From Manduca sexta (Eukaryota; Arthropoda; Insecta; Lepidoptera; Sphingidae), in contig NC_051140.1 of NCBI RefSeq assembly GCF_014839805.1, positions 15,707,826-15,771,825 on the forward strand: a stretch of 64,000 bases of DNA, written 5' to 3'. The notes beneath the pieces were generated by a model. It was not told the origin of the DNA. It did no database searches and worked only from the letters and a program-made list of their open reading frames with translations. The position numbers and the translations under genes were made by a program. Positions 47,161 through 59,934 of this stretch are shown here, in pieces. Within the stretch, counting starts at the first letter, position 1; the number at the start of each line of letters is the position of its first letter.

Positions 47161-48660
47161 TGGCGTCGAGTTGAGATTTTCTAGTCAATTTTTTTAAATC
47201 GAATCGCGGCCGCAGCTCCGATTCCGCTGTACATTATGTTGTTTGTTCGAGCGTGATGCGCGTTCGCGTATTTGTTATATATAGAGCGAGTTGCGATGTA
47301 TATTATGGTGAGAATGTATATGCTGAGGCGCGAGGCTCGACCTCGCCGTCCGCCGTCGGCGCGCCCCGTAGACTCTATAGTGTTTATCGTATTGTATTGT
47401 ACATTGTATATAATAAACGTGTATGTAGGTACGCTCCAATTTTGTACCGTTAGGACGGGACGGCGGCGGGCGGCCCGCGGCGCTACACACATCATCCCAC
47501 ATATCAGAGATTTGTGTACGCGATTGACACGGCGAGTATAGTATTAACTATTGATACAGTAAATTTTGGTCAGTTTGCACAAAAATATACATTAACCTCA
47601 TCGACGGTAAGGTCATACACAATTTATAATCGCTCGTATAAAACGATGACATTAATTATTTAGGTTGTCGATGGCGAACACAAGTCAGTAGTTCGAGTAG
47701 GGAGGTGTATCATAGGTCAGACGTTCGGACTGTCTTGAGACTGAGACCATATCATAGTACCTGGCTCGCGTCTCGTACTCATTGCGCGAGACTCGGCCGC
47801 ATCCGTCGTAGAACCAGCGATTACGCCACGTATTGTGCAAATTTAGCAACGCAAACAGTTATCGTCAATGTTAAATATCCATTTAATAATCCTTGTTCAT
47901 TAACTAAAGTATTAAAAATATGTAACGGTATTAACTTATATAGAGTTAGTAAAGCAATTTTACGAATCGCTAATTCTATGAAGGAATGGAATTTTATTCA
48001 TTGGTTTCGGTCGCATTCTCAAGATCAGAGGTATTATGTTCGAAATTTGAATAAGTTTAGTGGGACAAAATTATTCAATATAAAACGGATTAATAATATT
48101 ATTATAATTAAAAAGTATGATTAAAAATAAATCAAACTTCGAAAATAAAACCTCAGTTCTTAATACTAGCGTCTGCTAGACATATAAAATTGCATTTATA
48201 AGGGCAGTTGAAACGCGAGTTGGAAACATTCAATGCTATTATCGCACCGTAAAAAGGTGGACAATCTGGTAATTTAATTGCCCATGTAAAAGTATCTTAA
48301 AGGTGGTAGAAATTGACCAATGACAGCACTGGATCCTACTTTCACTGCCATGATTGGTCCATTTTAAGATAGAAAGCATTATAATATACACTTGTTTATA
48401 TGTCTGTCGGAGGCTACGCGGTTACTTTTTACTTTTGAGCGACACATCAAGACGAAATTTTGTTGTTAAAATATTACTGTTTATAAAAATAGAGATGCAC
48501 AAATAACACGACTGATATGGGACACAAAATGTTTTTGATAACTTTTTACTTTTTGTATCTAACTGTTCCTCGTTTGTAAATGAACTAGACTTTGTTGGAC
48601 GACCTCGCCTTTACTGTACCTCTGTAAATTTTAAAAATAAATTATTTATTCGTACATGAA
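47161..48660 (+). other. syd-1: Probable 3' UTR of syd-1
   Basis: No further coding exon in the sense direction. Canonical AATAAA motifs occur at 47,412-47,417, 48,126-48,131 and 48,144-48,149, with another near 48,637, so transcripts of several lengths are possible. An open frame at 47,705-48,124 has no recognisable domain and is treated as UTR. Confidence 0.5.
47412..47417 (+). terminator. syd-1: First polyadenylation signal after syd-1
   Basis: AATAAA 252 nt after the stop codon, followed by GT-rich text (cgtgtatgtaggt). Proximal site candidate; distal signals follow at 48,126 and 48,144. Confidence 0.5.
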
Positions 48661-50202
48661 TTCTAATTTTAAAATAATATTTATTTCAACGTTCATTCAT
48701 GCTTCTTGAATAGGGACTGTTTAATAGTGATTAAATGACTATTAATAAAGTAAATAATTATTATTTTCGTAGAATGCATGTACGAATATTTACAATATCT
48801 TATATGAAGGCTGAATATCGATGACAATATGTAGCGATAAATGTCGGTCGATCGAATTTTGTCGAACGATCGCCTTCATGAAGATGTCGCTCGGTTCGTG
48901 TTAACGGACAGATTAATTTTAAATGTTTTGTACATTTATAAAACGTATATTATCATGCCTACACTATATATTTATTAGTTTTTGTTAATATTGCGAGTCC
49001 AATATATAAATCTAACATTCCTGTTGAATTATATTCGCAAATTATATATTTTGCGTCTAGTTTTTATTTGCCTAGAATTGTGGATATAGTCTTAGGTAAA
49101 TTAATATTAAAGAGTAAATATAATATTATAACTATGACAGATATTCAATTCATCGCAATTGAATTAAAAGTTGAAGGCAACGAGCGACATTATAACTTTA
49201 TGTTATACACGCAGACCCGAAACATGTTGCAAAAATCCTTACATATTACCAAACAAAGACGTCTATAGCGTCTATCTGAACCTAATAAACTTAAAAACTT
49301 TCAAACGGGTTTCGATGTTCTATGTTGAGTTGAGACCCTGGAAAGGACATAGTAGATCCTTTTATCACGAAAAAACTTTCACGCAGGCGACGCCACGAGC
49401 AAAAGCTAGTACATAATATAATAGAATAGAGTATTTAAATACTAGAAAGCTTGTAGGAGTGATAATGTACTAGATCTGTTAATACGAACCGATATGATTC
49501 AAGTGCTCACTCACTACGCTGTATTTATTACTTTATATAACTTGGACGATGGCTGACTCTACTATACTAGAGAAGAGATATGGATGCTTTAAGACTTTTT
49601 GAATTGAACCATGAGGCAGTTCTTTGTACTATTCTTTCACTACAATTATTAAATATTAATAATTTGGAGATATTTATGAAATATAATAGCGCAATCAATA
49701 ACGACACAAAGTAAAATAAACATACGTATTTATAGGAACACGTAAGTCTATATAACTGGATAATGAGACTTAAAATCAAACCTCAGGTCATCTGATCATC
49801 ATATGTGGTCATGGTCATCCATGCACTCATGAGCATCTGAGTAATGGAACTATTAATTCCTTCATTGAATATTCATAGCTAATGATAAATAAATATGCAT
49901 AAATAACGTGTACAGCCGGAATACACTACTTTTGTTTTTGCGCAGACATTAGAGATCAAAACAATATGGAAAAGAAACTTCCTGACTTTTTGATCACTTA
50001 AGTAAATTAAACATTACTATTGCATTATGGTGAACAATATCTATTCCCGGTGTATTGACGACAACCGGTACCTACTACAAGTATTACATAGAATATTAAA
50101 TATAAATCGATTGACGTAAGCAATTTATGAAGGATTATAATAAAATAGAATAAATAATATAAATATACTTACTATTGTAAATATAGCCTGGTGTGTGGCC
50201 AC
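48661..50202. other. Intergenic region between two convergent genes
   Basis: AT-rich, no coding exon seen. Holds a Helitron-like terminus at about 49,260-49,409. The minus-strand open frame at 49,567-49,779 is hydrophobic by composition only. Confidence 0.5.
49260..49409 (+). mobile_element. Helitron-like 3' end with intact CTAG
   Basis: Ends acgcaggcgacgccacgagc then aaaagCTAG, followed by T: the hairpin-plus-CTAG-T end expected of a Helitron. The phrase gagaccctggaaaggacata upstream recurs at 29,885. The left limit is approximate because the copy is 5'-truncated. Confidence 0.55.
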
Positions 50203-50208
50203 TTTATT
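50203..50208 (-). terminator. Polyadenylation signal of the minus-strand gene
   Basis: TTTATT on the plus strand (AATAAA on the minus strand) lies about 140 nt beyond the stop codon at 50,349-50,351. Confidence 0.4.
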
Positions 50209-50348
50209 TGTGTATTACGCCCTGCACTCTTGTACACGCGGATCTTATCATACGTTTAAGATGTCAAATATCTTTAGGAGTCATAATAAATAGTAAATAC
50301 ATTTAAATATAACTCGTATAACCAGCTAAGAAAATTTAAATTTTGCCA

Positions 50349-50574
50349 TCAAGCAGTAAATCTATATTTATAAGACGAATTGGTAATTTCGTTTGAGATG
50401 ATTTCTGAGAGCCAGTCGTAAAGGCAGTGTGTCCCGTGTACAGGAAGCAGAGTCTGGTAGTAAATGTGAGTGAGCTTGGAGCTGATGTGTCGCTCGACGG
50501 TCCGGTAGCCGGCCCGAGCGTAACGGTAGTGTGTAGTGACAACGGCGCACGGCTTCTGTTGGCTTCTTTCGTGG
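50349..50574 (-). CDS. Last coding exon of the minus-strand gene
   Basis: 74 complete codons plus stop, entered in phase 2. Codons such as cac tac cgt tac gct cgg and gac tgg ctc show the bias of real coding sequence. The other open minus-strand frames through this segment lack it and are shadows. Confidence 0.75.
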
Positions 50575-51093
50575 CTGTAATTGTGAGAGATTACACTTAG
50601 ACTAATAACATTACTCTCTAATAATGTTATATTTATAAGAAAATTTTATTCACAATTGTTGCTCAGATACAGTACCCTCGCTGAGTTTTTCGAATACTAT
50701 ACCTATAATATAATGAATGTATTGTTTATTCTATTTGTATAAAAACTTACCGTGTCATGTATTAAATAAATCGTCGTATATTCAACGTTGACTACGATTT
50801 GTACTACAAATTTAAATAGATAAATAAATATGAAAAATTGTCAAACCCTGCCATTTACAGATATATAAAGGCGTAAATTAGTGATTACTGATTAGATTGA
50901 ATAAATTTTTCAGTTGCAGCCGAATGTTTTATTGGAAGTGTGTATCTCTCAAAGTTATCGCCGCTGTAAGTTTGTGTTGCGAGGCGTTCGGCCTCTCAGA
51001 TATCAGTATTTCGACATTTGGTAAAACGTAGCGTTACGTGTACTTACGAACAATAACCACCGCTCGTATCTGTACCGGGCGGTTGGACACAGA
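50349..51093 (-). CDS. 3'-terminal part of an unrecognised minus-strand gene (two exons)
   Basis: Two exons on the minus strand, 51,093-51,048 and 50,574-50,349, join in frame and end with TGA. The penultimate exon (46 bp; acceptor tatttag, donor gtaagt) gives CVQPPGTDTSGGYC; the last (acceptor aattacag) gives HERSQQKPCAVVTTHYRYAR and, later, VERHISSKLTHIYYQTLLP and HGTHCLYDWLSEII. Third codon positions are overwhelmingly C or G in an AT-rich neighbourhood, and the residue mix is that of a folded protein. Four cysteines in the first 60 residues suggest a cysteine-bearing, possibly extracellular, domain. I do not recognise the family. The codon before the 46-bp exon is split, so more exons must exist at higher coordinates; I did not find them. 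Convergent with syd-1. Confidence 0.7.
51048..51093 (-). CDS. Penultimate (46-bp) exon of the minus-strand gene
   Basis: Bounded on the minus strand by tttatttag and gtaagt. Of the three frames only the one matching the last exon's phase gives a smooth junction (GGYC-S-HERS). Short, so less certain than the last exon. Confidence 0.55.
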
Positions 51094-51902
51094 CTAAATA
51101 AATAATACGACGTTACATGTGTCTTCTTTTTTACCTGCTACGTTCAATGCGGACAGTGCATTGATATTACACAATGCTGTCTTGATTGTCTAAAGATAAG
51201 TAAATAATTCAAAAGGTATCCAAAACATTTGGTCTAGATTTTCGAAATGAAACAATGATTTTTACTTATGAAATCAAAAGACACAGCTTAGTAAGACAAA
51301 GTAGGATTAGTAAGACAGAAAAGACAGAGTAGGACATGAGTATTATAAATTATTTTATTAACAATGTGGTTACAATTTATTATCATCTAGGTTTGGAGGC
51401 GACACCACTAGCGTAAGATTTATCCCTTAATAAAAGTAAAGAAATCTAATTCAACCAAAATATAGGCAAGTAATAATGAGACTGTATAGGTTTATATCAA
51501 TGGAGCTGTTTAAAAAATAAAGGTTCACGAAATCCAAGATTTACAGCAAAGTTTTGATGTATTAATTAGACTACATATTTAGCAAATAATCGTTGCATAT
51601 AATGGCAACTAGTGAAGTAACAAATATTCGTATTGGTATTCATATTTGAGAATTCTAGAGATACAGTATTCGCTACATCACAAACGTCACACCTATTTTT
51701 TGAACTATTATGAGACGACAATATTTTAAAGAATGCTCAGAGAAGAATCAGTATTTTAAGGTGAGTTTTAGGTATTGTACAGACGTAACCAACTTTTATT
51801 TATGTCTTTTTGAAATCAATATAAGAATTTAACATAAACAGACAAAGCAAAGTTAAAGGCAATGAATGTCCAAAATCTGCTTCTGTTTTGTATTATCCTG
51901 GT

Positions 51903-52037
51903 CTAGGTACCAGGACCCACCTTCCTACTAAGATCTTTCCATTTCGCCCGGTCTTTTGCATCCAGCTCAGTAAGACCATTGACTCTCATATCTTCATGAA
52001 GAACATCAAGCCAAAATTTCTTGGGTCGTCCACGGAA
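51903..52037 (-). pseudogene. LINE reverse-transcriptase C-terminal fragment (RTE-like)
   Basis: The minus strand encodes FRGRPKKFWLDVLHEDMRVN, then LTELDAKDRAKWKDLSRK and a TAG stop (51,905-51,903). The pattern RGRPKK-W-D-(20 residues)-DR-KW is the C-terminal tail of RTE-type and related non-LTR ORFs in insects. No catalytic RT motifs lie upstream in frame, so this is a 5'-truncated remnant. A few further codons may extend to about 52,085. Confidence 0.75.
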
Positions 52038-55000
52038 AAATACACCCGGACGTTTAAGGCACAGGCATTTGCGACCGACGACGAATATCCAGAATATATT
52101 TGTAAAAATAATAGTTCCTTACATAATCTAAATTCCAATAAGGAAATACAATACACAAAAATACACTTCGTATAATTACACAACCTAATAAAACGATCAA
52201 TAAATTGAAGTTTCGATTGCAACGACATCTACCAACTCACTTGCGTTTCAGTTTATAAACTTATGTTCCAACCTAGGCTTATTCCTTTGTTCGCTTACCA
52301 TAAGATTAAACTGCATTGCATAGAACTTTATAAACAACCCTTCCTGTCCTTACCGTAGCAATTTGAATAATAACGCGAATACTAGATGGCGCTGATGGTC
52401 TTTTTCTATACGTGATGAGGTAAGCACATGCAAATATGATTGATGCAAAAATCAAAAGTAAGTACCTAATTAATAAAATTATACATTTTTGAAATAATTT
52501 TTTTTTGTTATTTTGCCAGCGACAACAATAGAAAATATTAGTTAGCGGGTACATATTGATTTACATATCCTAAGCTGGTTAGTGAATAAACTACAGATCA
52601 TAATATAATTATAGTTACCTACTATATTGGAATTTTTCAGCGTTAAATTGCTAAGTTACTTATTGAAAACCATCTCCCGTTACAAAATTCCCTAAGAACG
52701 ACACCGGCACCATTTATTTATAAAAAACCATTATCTCCCATGGGAGTAATTTACCTGGATAAAAAACTTTACTATATTGTGTTAATTTAGGGCGCCATGG
52801 TCTGCCATTCGTGTGCCAAATCCATTGAGTTGTTTCTATTTTTTAGTTTTAAACAAAGACTTTTAAAGTTATATAGAAAAAAATGTTGCGCTCAGGCTCA
52901 GGATGGTGTACCGTGAAATAGCAAAATACCAATGTAAAATACTTAATATTTTTCCATATCATGATTTGCACTTCTTTATTGTGCATATTAGCATATTTTT
53001 TGTAACTGCTGTGACGTCTTGTCTCACAGACATTTCAATTGCGACGACCTATTTATTACCAATTGGCAAGAAATTTAGAGCACAAATTTTGTCTTCATGT
53101 CCGGTCTATAACTAACTACTGCTTAATGTCTTCGCTTCTAAAAAACGTTTAAACATTTTCACAAACTTTCGCATTGATAATATTGTTGTTATAAAAGATA
53201 TTATATATAAACCTGTGTGGTGCAAATATTTAATTAACGTTTACTTATTAATTTTAATCACGATAAACCGATTACGCAAACCACTTTCCTTATAGCAGAA
53301 ATTTTGCAATATTTATAAAGCTTCAACACGGTAATCCCTTTAGTGAGTGGCGAGGTGGCTTCCACGTTTTTTCGCTCGAATCGGAATAAAAGTAGCTTTC
53401 TTTTTAAATTACGTGAGCGCTGGATGACAATTTGTATTAGTAATCCGGTGGCAGTTTATTCAAAAAAGTACGAGTTGGCATTCTATAATGGCGGAGAAAA
53501 TCTTTGATCGTGAAATGTGAGATGGAAATTATTTTAGGGTACCAAATTTTTTAAAGTAGAAACACAGTGATCTATAGGTATAAATCACAAAAAAATTATT
53601 TTGGTTTAAAATACAATAATAAACTTAAGTATATAACTCCAGTCTATTAATGTAATACATACTTATATAGTAATGTATATTATTTAATATCTGTTTTATA
53701 TAAGACATTATTATAATAATAAAATATCTTATATATTTCTTACTTCCAAGACCGAATAATTTATTTATCGAAGACTAGGCTATATGGATCTGACCTTTAC
53801 CTCTCCGCAAACAGGAATAAAAAAAATAACTTAATATCCGTAATGATTCAATAACCGACTTCGGAAAAAAACTAAATGCTATGAATTACACCAAAGCTTT
53901 TGTCGTTACTATTAATTTATTCATGTTGTTTTTAATACTGTAAGTATATCAAGTGATGGTAATTTAACAAGTCCGTATTTATTTTTTTATTCATAAGCAG
54001 GGAAAGTCCAGGACACTTGTACCGAGTTTGATTTAAAACGTAATATTTTCTTACAAAAAGAGTAAGTATAGAGATTATTTATATAATTTATAACGATAAC
54101 TAAGTTATGCAGGTATACTTTTGCATAATTATTTTTTTTATAACAGAATACTATAAAAATATTTATATATATATGTCTCTTATTTTATTTGGAAAACAAA
54201 GATGATTTTGTGGTGATAAGGGATTTAATAATGGAATATGAATTTAAGTCTTTCCATCACCAGGCCAAGCGGGGTGTAAAGAGAGTTGACCATACATTTC
54301 AAGGTTAAAAACAAAGATTAATAACTGGAATTTCAAAAGTTGAAGTTAATATTACTAATTCTTGTAATAAAAAAGCAAATGTTTACAATATTTTAAAATT
54401 CATAAAGTCAAACATTTGTATACAATGAACAAAATTAAACATTTTAATAATGAGAATTCTTGGCATTTCTTAATAATTTGAAGCTTAATAATAAATTAAC
54501 TTATATGCCACGATTTGAAGTTTGAATACCAATATTTGCAAATTCAAATGCTAATTCCATTGCTTACTCTATAGTTACCATAATGCATTTTAGGTACTAC
54601 AGATCAGAAATTAATTAACAACGACCTTTTTATTTGAAATGGAAAATGACTTCTTTTAAATATTAAATTTGATATCAACTTATTCATAATTTAATACTAA
54701 GCAATTCATTTCGTAACGTTTTAATGTACTTTTGTCGACTGCTTAATAATTATCTGTTTTTCTTATAGAAGTATCTATCCTCTTTCAATTCATTTAAGTA
54801 TACTTGTAGTTCTAATATGTTGAAAGAAGCACTTTGATTTAAATAGTAGATTCACGTATTAATCTAATACGTATTAAATTCGCAGTTTTAGTTCGAAAAT
54901 GTGGTTCCAGTAGGGGTGAACTTAGTAAGTTTCGATACGTAATTCGCCACACTAAGCCTCCCATATAAGATGGTTTTCATTTTAATAATAATAATAATTT

Positions 55001-55164
55001 TATTTATTTGCAACAAAAACATCACAATAACATAGAGTACAATTTTATGTTGCTAACTACAGTAGTTAAAGGGATAACTGTGTTGCAGTGAGCAGCGCTT
55101 ATCTCCAGACATGAATATAGTTACCAGGGTTTTAAAGTAATAAAAAAAGGAATATAAAAATAAA

Positions 55165-55165
<1 letters not shown>

Positions 55166-55197
<32 letters not shown>

Positions 55198-55200
55198 TGG

Positions 55201-55289
<89 letters not shown>

Positions 55290-55300
55290 TGTGTGGGTGT
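55166..55300. repeat. (GT)n microsatellite
   Basis: Almost pure GT dinucleotides, interrupted once near 55,197-55,205 (ctgggtgtct) and degenerate at the right end. The left flank ends in an A-rich stretch (aatataaaaataaaa), as when a microsatellite grows from a retroelement tail. Confidence 0.97.
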
Positions 55301-57367
55301 ACGTAGGTACGTATGCACAGAGCACTTAACAAAGTCTAAAAAAAGTAAATAAGAATAAAAAGTTAATTAAAAATTTTACTACAGATAATTATACACGTCT
55401 ATCTCCTCTCAAAGGTCCGGGGGAAGGAAAATTGCCTCTACCCTTCATATCTTATAAAAAAAACATATAGAAACTCATTACAGAACTCTAATATCCTGTT
55501 GCTTTTACTTCGCTGACGTTTCTGTTAAATCCTAGCACAGCGTCTGCGGTAAATTTCAATATTTGTAATAACGCCACTCCGTTATCGAATTTATTTCCGT
55601 CGGTTCGAACTTGTCCGTTGCACGAAGCTTTTTGGAATATTTAAAGGAAATATTTTGTGCAGCCTTTACTCTGATTTCCTGCTGTTGAAAGGTTTTAGAC
55701 GCATAACAAATTGGAATGTCCTTTTAAAATGCATTAAAAACTTTAATGCGACTAATTTGTTTTGTAGTTTTGTTTGTGTTTGTCGTTTGCTCTGAATATT
55801 GTAGTAAAAACGTTTAGGTTGCGTTCTTTGTGGATTTTTATTCGCTTTTCTACTTATTTGTATTTGGTTTTAGTATAGGCAAAATATGAATAATTCAAAT
55901 CTTACAATCTGTTGTATTAATATAATTTCTACACAATAATGCTAAGTAAACATTGTTGTCTTTGGGAATACTGATTTAGCGGCAATCGTTTTGTAATTAT
56001 TGATTTACAATTTAAGCAATATGTTGACGTTTAACATGGTGCCACAGCTATCAACCAATTTGCAACCACTGATGTTGTACGGTTATATAATAATCTCAAA
56101 TGAACAAGAGATCACTTTACTTTTTATTTTTAGGCTTACAGACTAATAACATTAAGTCAAGGTTATATTAGTGTATAATCAATAAAAATAATGATCATAG
56201 TCACGTAAAATAAGATAACTTGAAAGCACATTAATAAAGCCAAAGCTATTAGTAGGACTTAAACACAAATTGCCTCGTTTAAAAAATACACGTTCTTTAA
56301 ACGTGGCTACAGAAACCAGTTAAAACCCATTGATGTTCAAAACTTAACGCTTCAACAGTTCGACTGAAATAATTTAAAGTAAGAAATAAGTTTTTTACTC
56401 AACGCAGCTAAAAGTTGAACTTCTTTGCGGCTCTTAGTTGTTTTCGAGTGTTTATGGCGGCATGAGAATGAAGAAATTCTTCGCTGAGTTATTTGAGATT
56501 GGAAGTTGAAAATTTGATCGGGGTTGAAAATCAAAATGCTATTCTAGTTACAACTTTAGTTTATTTGAAAGAATTTTTATCATAAAAGAATGAGATACCA
56601 TCTGCTTGTTTTCTTTGTTTTTGTACGCTTAGAAAACATGTGCGACTGTATAATGAAATAAGTAGTAGCACGCGCCGTTATAAATTGTAGAGGTGATTGG
56701 TAAATTCCTAAAATATCTAATACAAGAAGAGAATCAAACAAAACAAATTTTAACTAACGAGTTTGTTAATGATAATTAAACTATTAGGTAGATTAATTAA
56801 ACTATATTGTGGTTATAACCGCTAATAGTTCGAGATCCGATAGCAGAATTTCTACATATTATTTACATTATAAGTAAGTTCTATTTAAATTATTACTGTC
56901 GTGGTAATTATGATATTACTCTACAAATAGTAACTTACTTTGTTAGAGCACATTGTATTTTTTTAAGTGGTTTGTGACAACTTTAAGTAAGGGAATTGTA
57001 CTAAAAACCTAATGAAATTTTAAAAAAAATTACATACAACACCACACGCTAATTTAAAGGTCTAGACTGACTTACCAACAATACAATCTTAAGGCGTTAT
57101 ATTGTACAGGACCGCAGATCATACATAGCTGGAGATTCTTAAACGACACTACTAAATAGTAACGTGTTACTACGTTTGGAATTAGTTGTTGTAATATTTA
57201 ATATTATCGAGTATTATTCTCTCTAAAACTAGCTCTGTAAGTATTACCTACATATAATTATAGGATCCAAAGATAAACAAAACAGCATTTATATAAGTTG
57301 TAACATCTTCTACGAGCAGCGATAACAAAAAACCCTCTGATTCAATGAGATTCAGTGTTGTATTATA

Positions 57368-57608
57368 ATTAAACGTAACGTAACGACCATTAAACGTAAT
57401 TTAATGACTGATTGGTTAATGACTACGTTACGTTTAATGACTGATTGGTCATTAAACGTAATTTAATGACCAATATTAATTAAATAAATACCAATATTAA
57501 TAATATAAATTATAAAAATTAATAATACAGTTTAATCAAAATGTTTTTATTAATATTACATCCGGATCTCTGGCTACATAATTAAATTTATTAATTAATA
57601 TTGGTCAT
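57368..57608. repeat. Nested inverted repeats (foldback cluster)
   Basis: Three inverted pairs overlap: attaaacgtaacgta (57,368-57,382) with 57,424-57,438; attggtcattaaa (57,444-57,456) with 57,462-57,474 around loop cgtaa; and atgaccaatattaattaa (57,466-57,483) with 57,591-57,608. The words TTAATGACTGATTGGT and CGTAATTTAATGAC recur as direct repeats. No open frame. Probably nested MITEs or a foldback element. Confidence 0.75.
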
Positions 57609-58211
57609 CAAAGCGATTCATTTATGAAATTGAAATATAATGTAGGAGTTATTATGGCCTTAGTAATTAAGATAATATTATGTCCATTGTCTACCTCCGG
57701 GTGACAGTAAAGTGCAATATGATGCCTTAATTTGTAATTGAAAATTTTATGTTAGTGTTAGTAGTAATTTAGGTGCAGTTGCTACTGTTGGGTAGTCTTA
57801 TCACTTAGCATTTACCATCAAGCATGCAGACCGCAAGTATTGTCATTCCTTTGCTTAAAAAAATACTTAAGTATCTCATATCAATATTTTATTGGTTCTC
57901 CATGACGATGTATTTACTAATATCTTCTTAAACGATATTAGCAGCTTTTTTTGCCTCAACAATAGCAAACGCTCTGAAAGTATAATGGTTAATATTATAA
58001 ACCTTATCGTTATATAAATAAGTACGCAATATACTCCTCATTTACTGTCAATATTCGTCGAGCACTTGAACGCATGAATTGGCTAGCTGCCCGTGAGGGA
58101 TTTGAATCGGTTGGGCAATCTAGCTTGGAATGCTAAATGGGTATCAATTTCTGATGACGTTACCTGATGGCTATGGAAAGCATATTTAGAAATGCGAGCT
58201 AGTGAAACTAA

Positions 58212-58289
58212 TTTAGGCTCAGTCACTTCTGTCCAATGATATAATAGAAGTTTAGGCTCAGTGACCTTTGTCCCATGATGTGATAGGAG
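58212..58289. repeat. Two-unit tandem repeat, 39-bp period
   Basis: Units at 58,212-58,250 and 58,251-58,289, both starting tttaggctcagt and containing gtcc(c)a-tgat. Diverged, so old. Confidence 0.6.
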
Positions 58290-58644
58290 GAAAATAACTC
58301 GCATATGAGAAGCTAATATAGGGAGATAATTAAATGTGTCGTGTTTCGGGATCAGTATGTTTATATCTGGTTTTAAGTAAACCGGCTAAATTGAGGGAGG
58401 GATACACATCTCTCATCTGGCAACACTCTATTTGGAATTATGCTGTTTTACTTTAAGGTACATTAGAGTCATATGTCATACCCTTATATGTAAAAAAATC
58501 CGAAGCAAGAAAAATTACAAGCGCTTTTCTATGCATGTTCGATTTTGGACTCAAACAATTTCACGGTTCTATCAACTTGGACAGAGTTACCCTCATAGAA
58601 ATATTTGATTAATCAGTTATATGAAAAACCTGCATATAAATCCA

Positions 58645-58815
58645 CACCCACGCCTTTAATCCCCGAAGAAGTAGTCAGAGTCGTAACTGGTGCACGCGCT
58701 TTCCACCATACGGATTCGGAGTCTACCATCTTATGGAAACAAATTCCAATCTCCGGGCTGATAGTGAGTAAAAGAACCTAATATAATTTTGTCCTAACCG
58801 GGCATCAGCACTGCA
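58645..58815 (-). mobile_element. tRNA-derived SINE (family B), reverse decayed copy
   Basis: Plus-strand words cccacgcctttaatccccga, agaagtagtcagagtcgtaa and ctccgggctgatagtgag are the reverse complements of the family B tail and middle; compare the copy at 4,955. Confidence 0.55.
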
Positions 58816-59575
58816 GACGTACCTTAATACAACTACCGTGGCAGGGACATATAAATCAGTCCCCTAGATATTAAACATATACCTGCCGTAGTTGCTAGTT
58901 GACCTGGTTTCGAAATGATATCCCCAGTAAGTCTGATTCGCTTCGCGTAACGTTACTTTAAACTTTCTAGCATCAGATCCCACTGCAAACTTAATATGTA
59001 TAAGGATCAAAGTTTTGATTTACTTTTATAAACTTAAATCTCAACGTGATAGAAGTTTAGTATTACTTAAGGCGTGATATTCTTTTTTTTAATAGTTTTA
59101 ATCATGAATGAATGTCACATCTATTTAAATTAACCAGCGGTTGCTTGGACGACCCAGTGTAGCTCGTTTCTGCAATTAAAAAAGCCTATACTAATTTCTA
59201 AAATAATGTCCTTCAACTAGTAATGTCAAAATTGGTGATTAACAAAAATAAACAAATAGACTAAATAAAAATGTAAGCTTGATAAGAATAAAACAAAGGT
59301 CTTGTATTCAAATCCGTCACAATTTTAAGGATTGGAATCTCCTTACAACAATATCATTTATTTTACAGTTACTTACTCTTGTAACTTAGGGCCTGTTTCA
59401 TGACTAATAGGTAAATGTTCTTCATCACATATGAGAAGCCAACCAAATATAAAAGTCACACTCTAATATACGCTCCCAAATGAAATATGGTAATAAAATG
59501 AGTACCTACTATCTACATTCGCTGTTTAACATTATAACCGTCATCTAAAACTTACTTAAAACTTGTGAAGTAGGC

Positions 59576-59619
59576 CTACATAAATAGCTGGACAGCTCTA
59601 CATAAATAGGTGGACAGCT
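59576..59619. repeat. Two-unit tandem repeat, 22-bp period
   Basis: ctacataaatagctggacag plus ct, followed by the same unit with one base change (g for c). Confidence 0.8.
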
Positions 59620-59689
59620 AAAATCTTGATAAAAATTTGAAATCTAGTGTTTAACATCACCTTTAGTTAATAACGGGAGTTTTTTTTAA

Positions 59690-59870
59690 TACGGGCGCGG
59701 TAGTGACCCCACTGCATCTGATGGTAAGTCGAGTGGGGTCCGATAGAATATTGATTGACGAAAAATGATCGCCTCTCGATAGTCAACACCATTATACCGG
59801 CCTATTGGAACCGGATATACACAGACAGGAACTCGACACACGTGGTCCATATGGGTTTTAACATCTTATG
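59690..59870. repeat. Interspersed repeat, LINE 3'-end type
   Basis: Contains cgcggtagtgaccccactgc and atctgatggtaagtcgagtg followed by gggtcc, phrases I recall from a repeat common in moth genomes. A related phrase (ggccggctgacggcaaatta, cgcctgatggtaattc) occurs at 61,232-61,270. From memory, diverged. Confidence 0.4.
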
Positions 59871-59934
59871 TGCCGTGCTCGCTATTCGGGTATAAAATAT
59901 ATCCTACCACCAGCAATTGAAGCAAGTTCTAAAT

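Noticed and set aside
47705..48124. 139-codon plus-strand open frame downstream of syd-1
   Set aside because: No coding bias, no domain, and it lies between polyadenylation signals; most likely 3' UTR.
48290..48380. Imperfect inverted repeat around gaccaat/attggtc
   Set aside because: Arms have too many mismatches to support an element or hairpin.
55053..55352. His/Thr-rich and Cys/Val-rich open frames over 60-90 codons
   Set aside because: They are translations of the (GT)n microsatellite in several frames, not genes.
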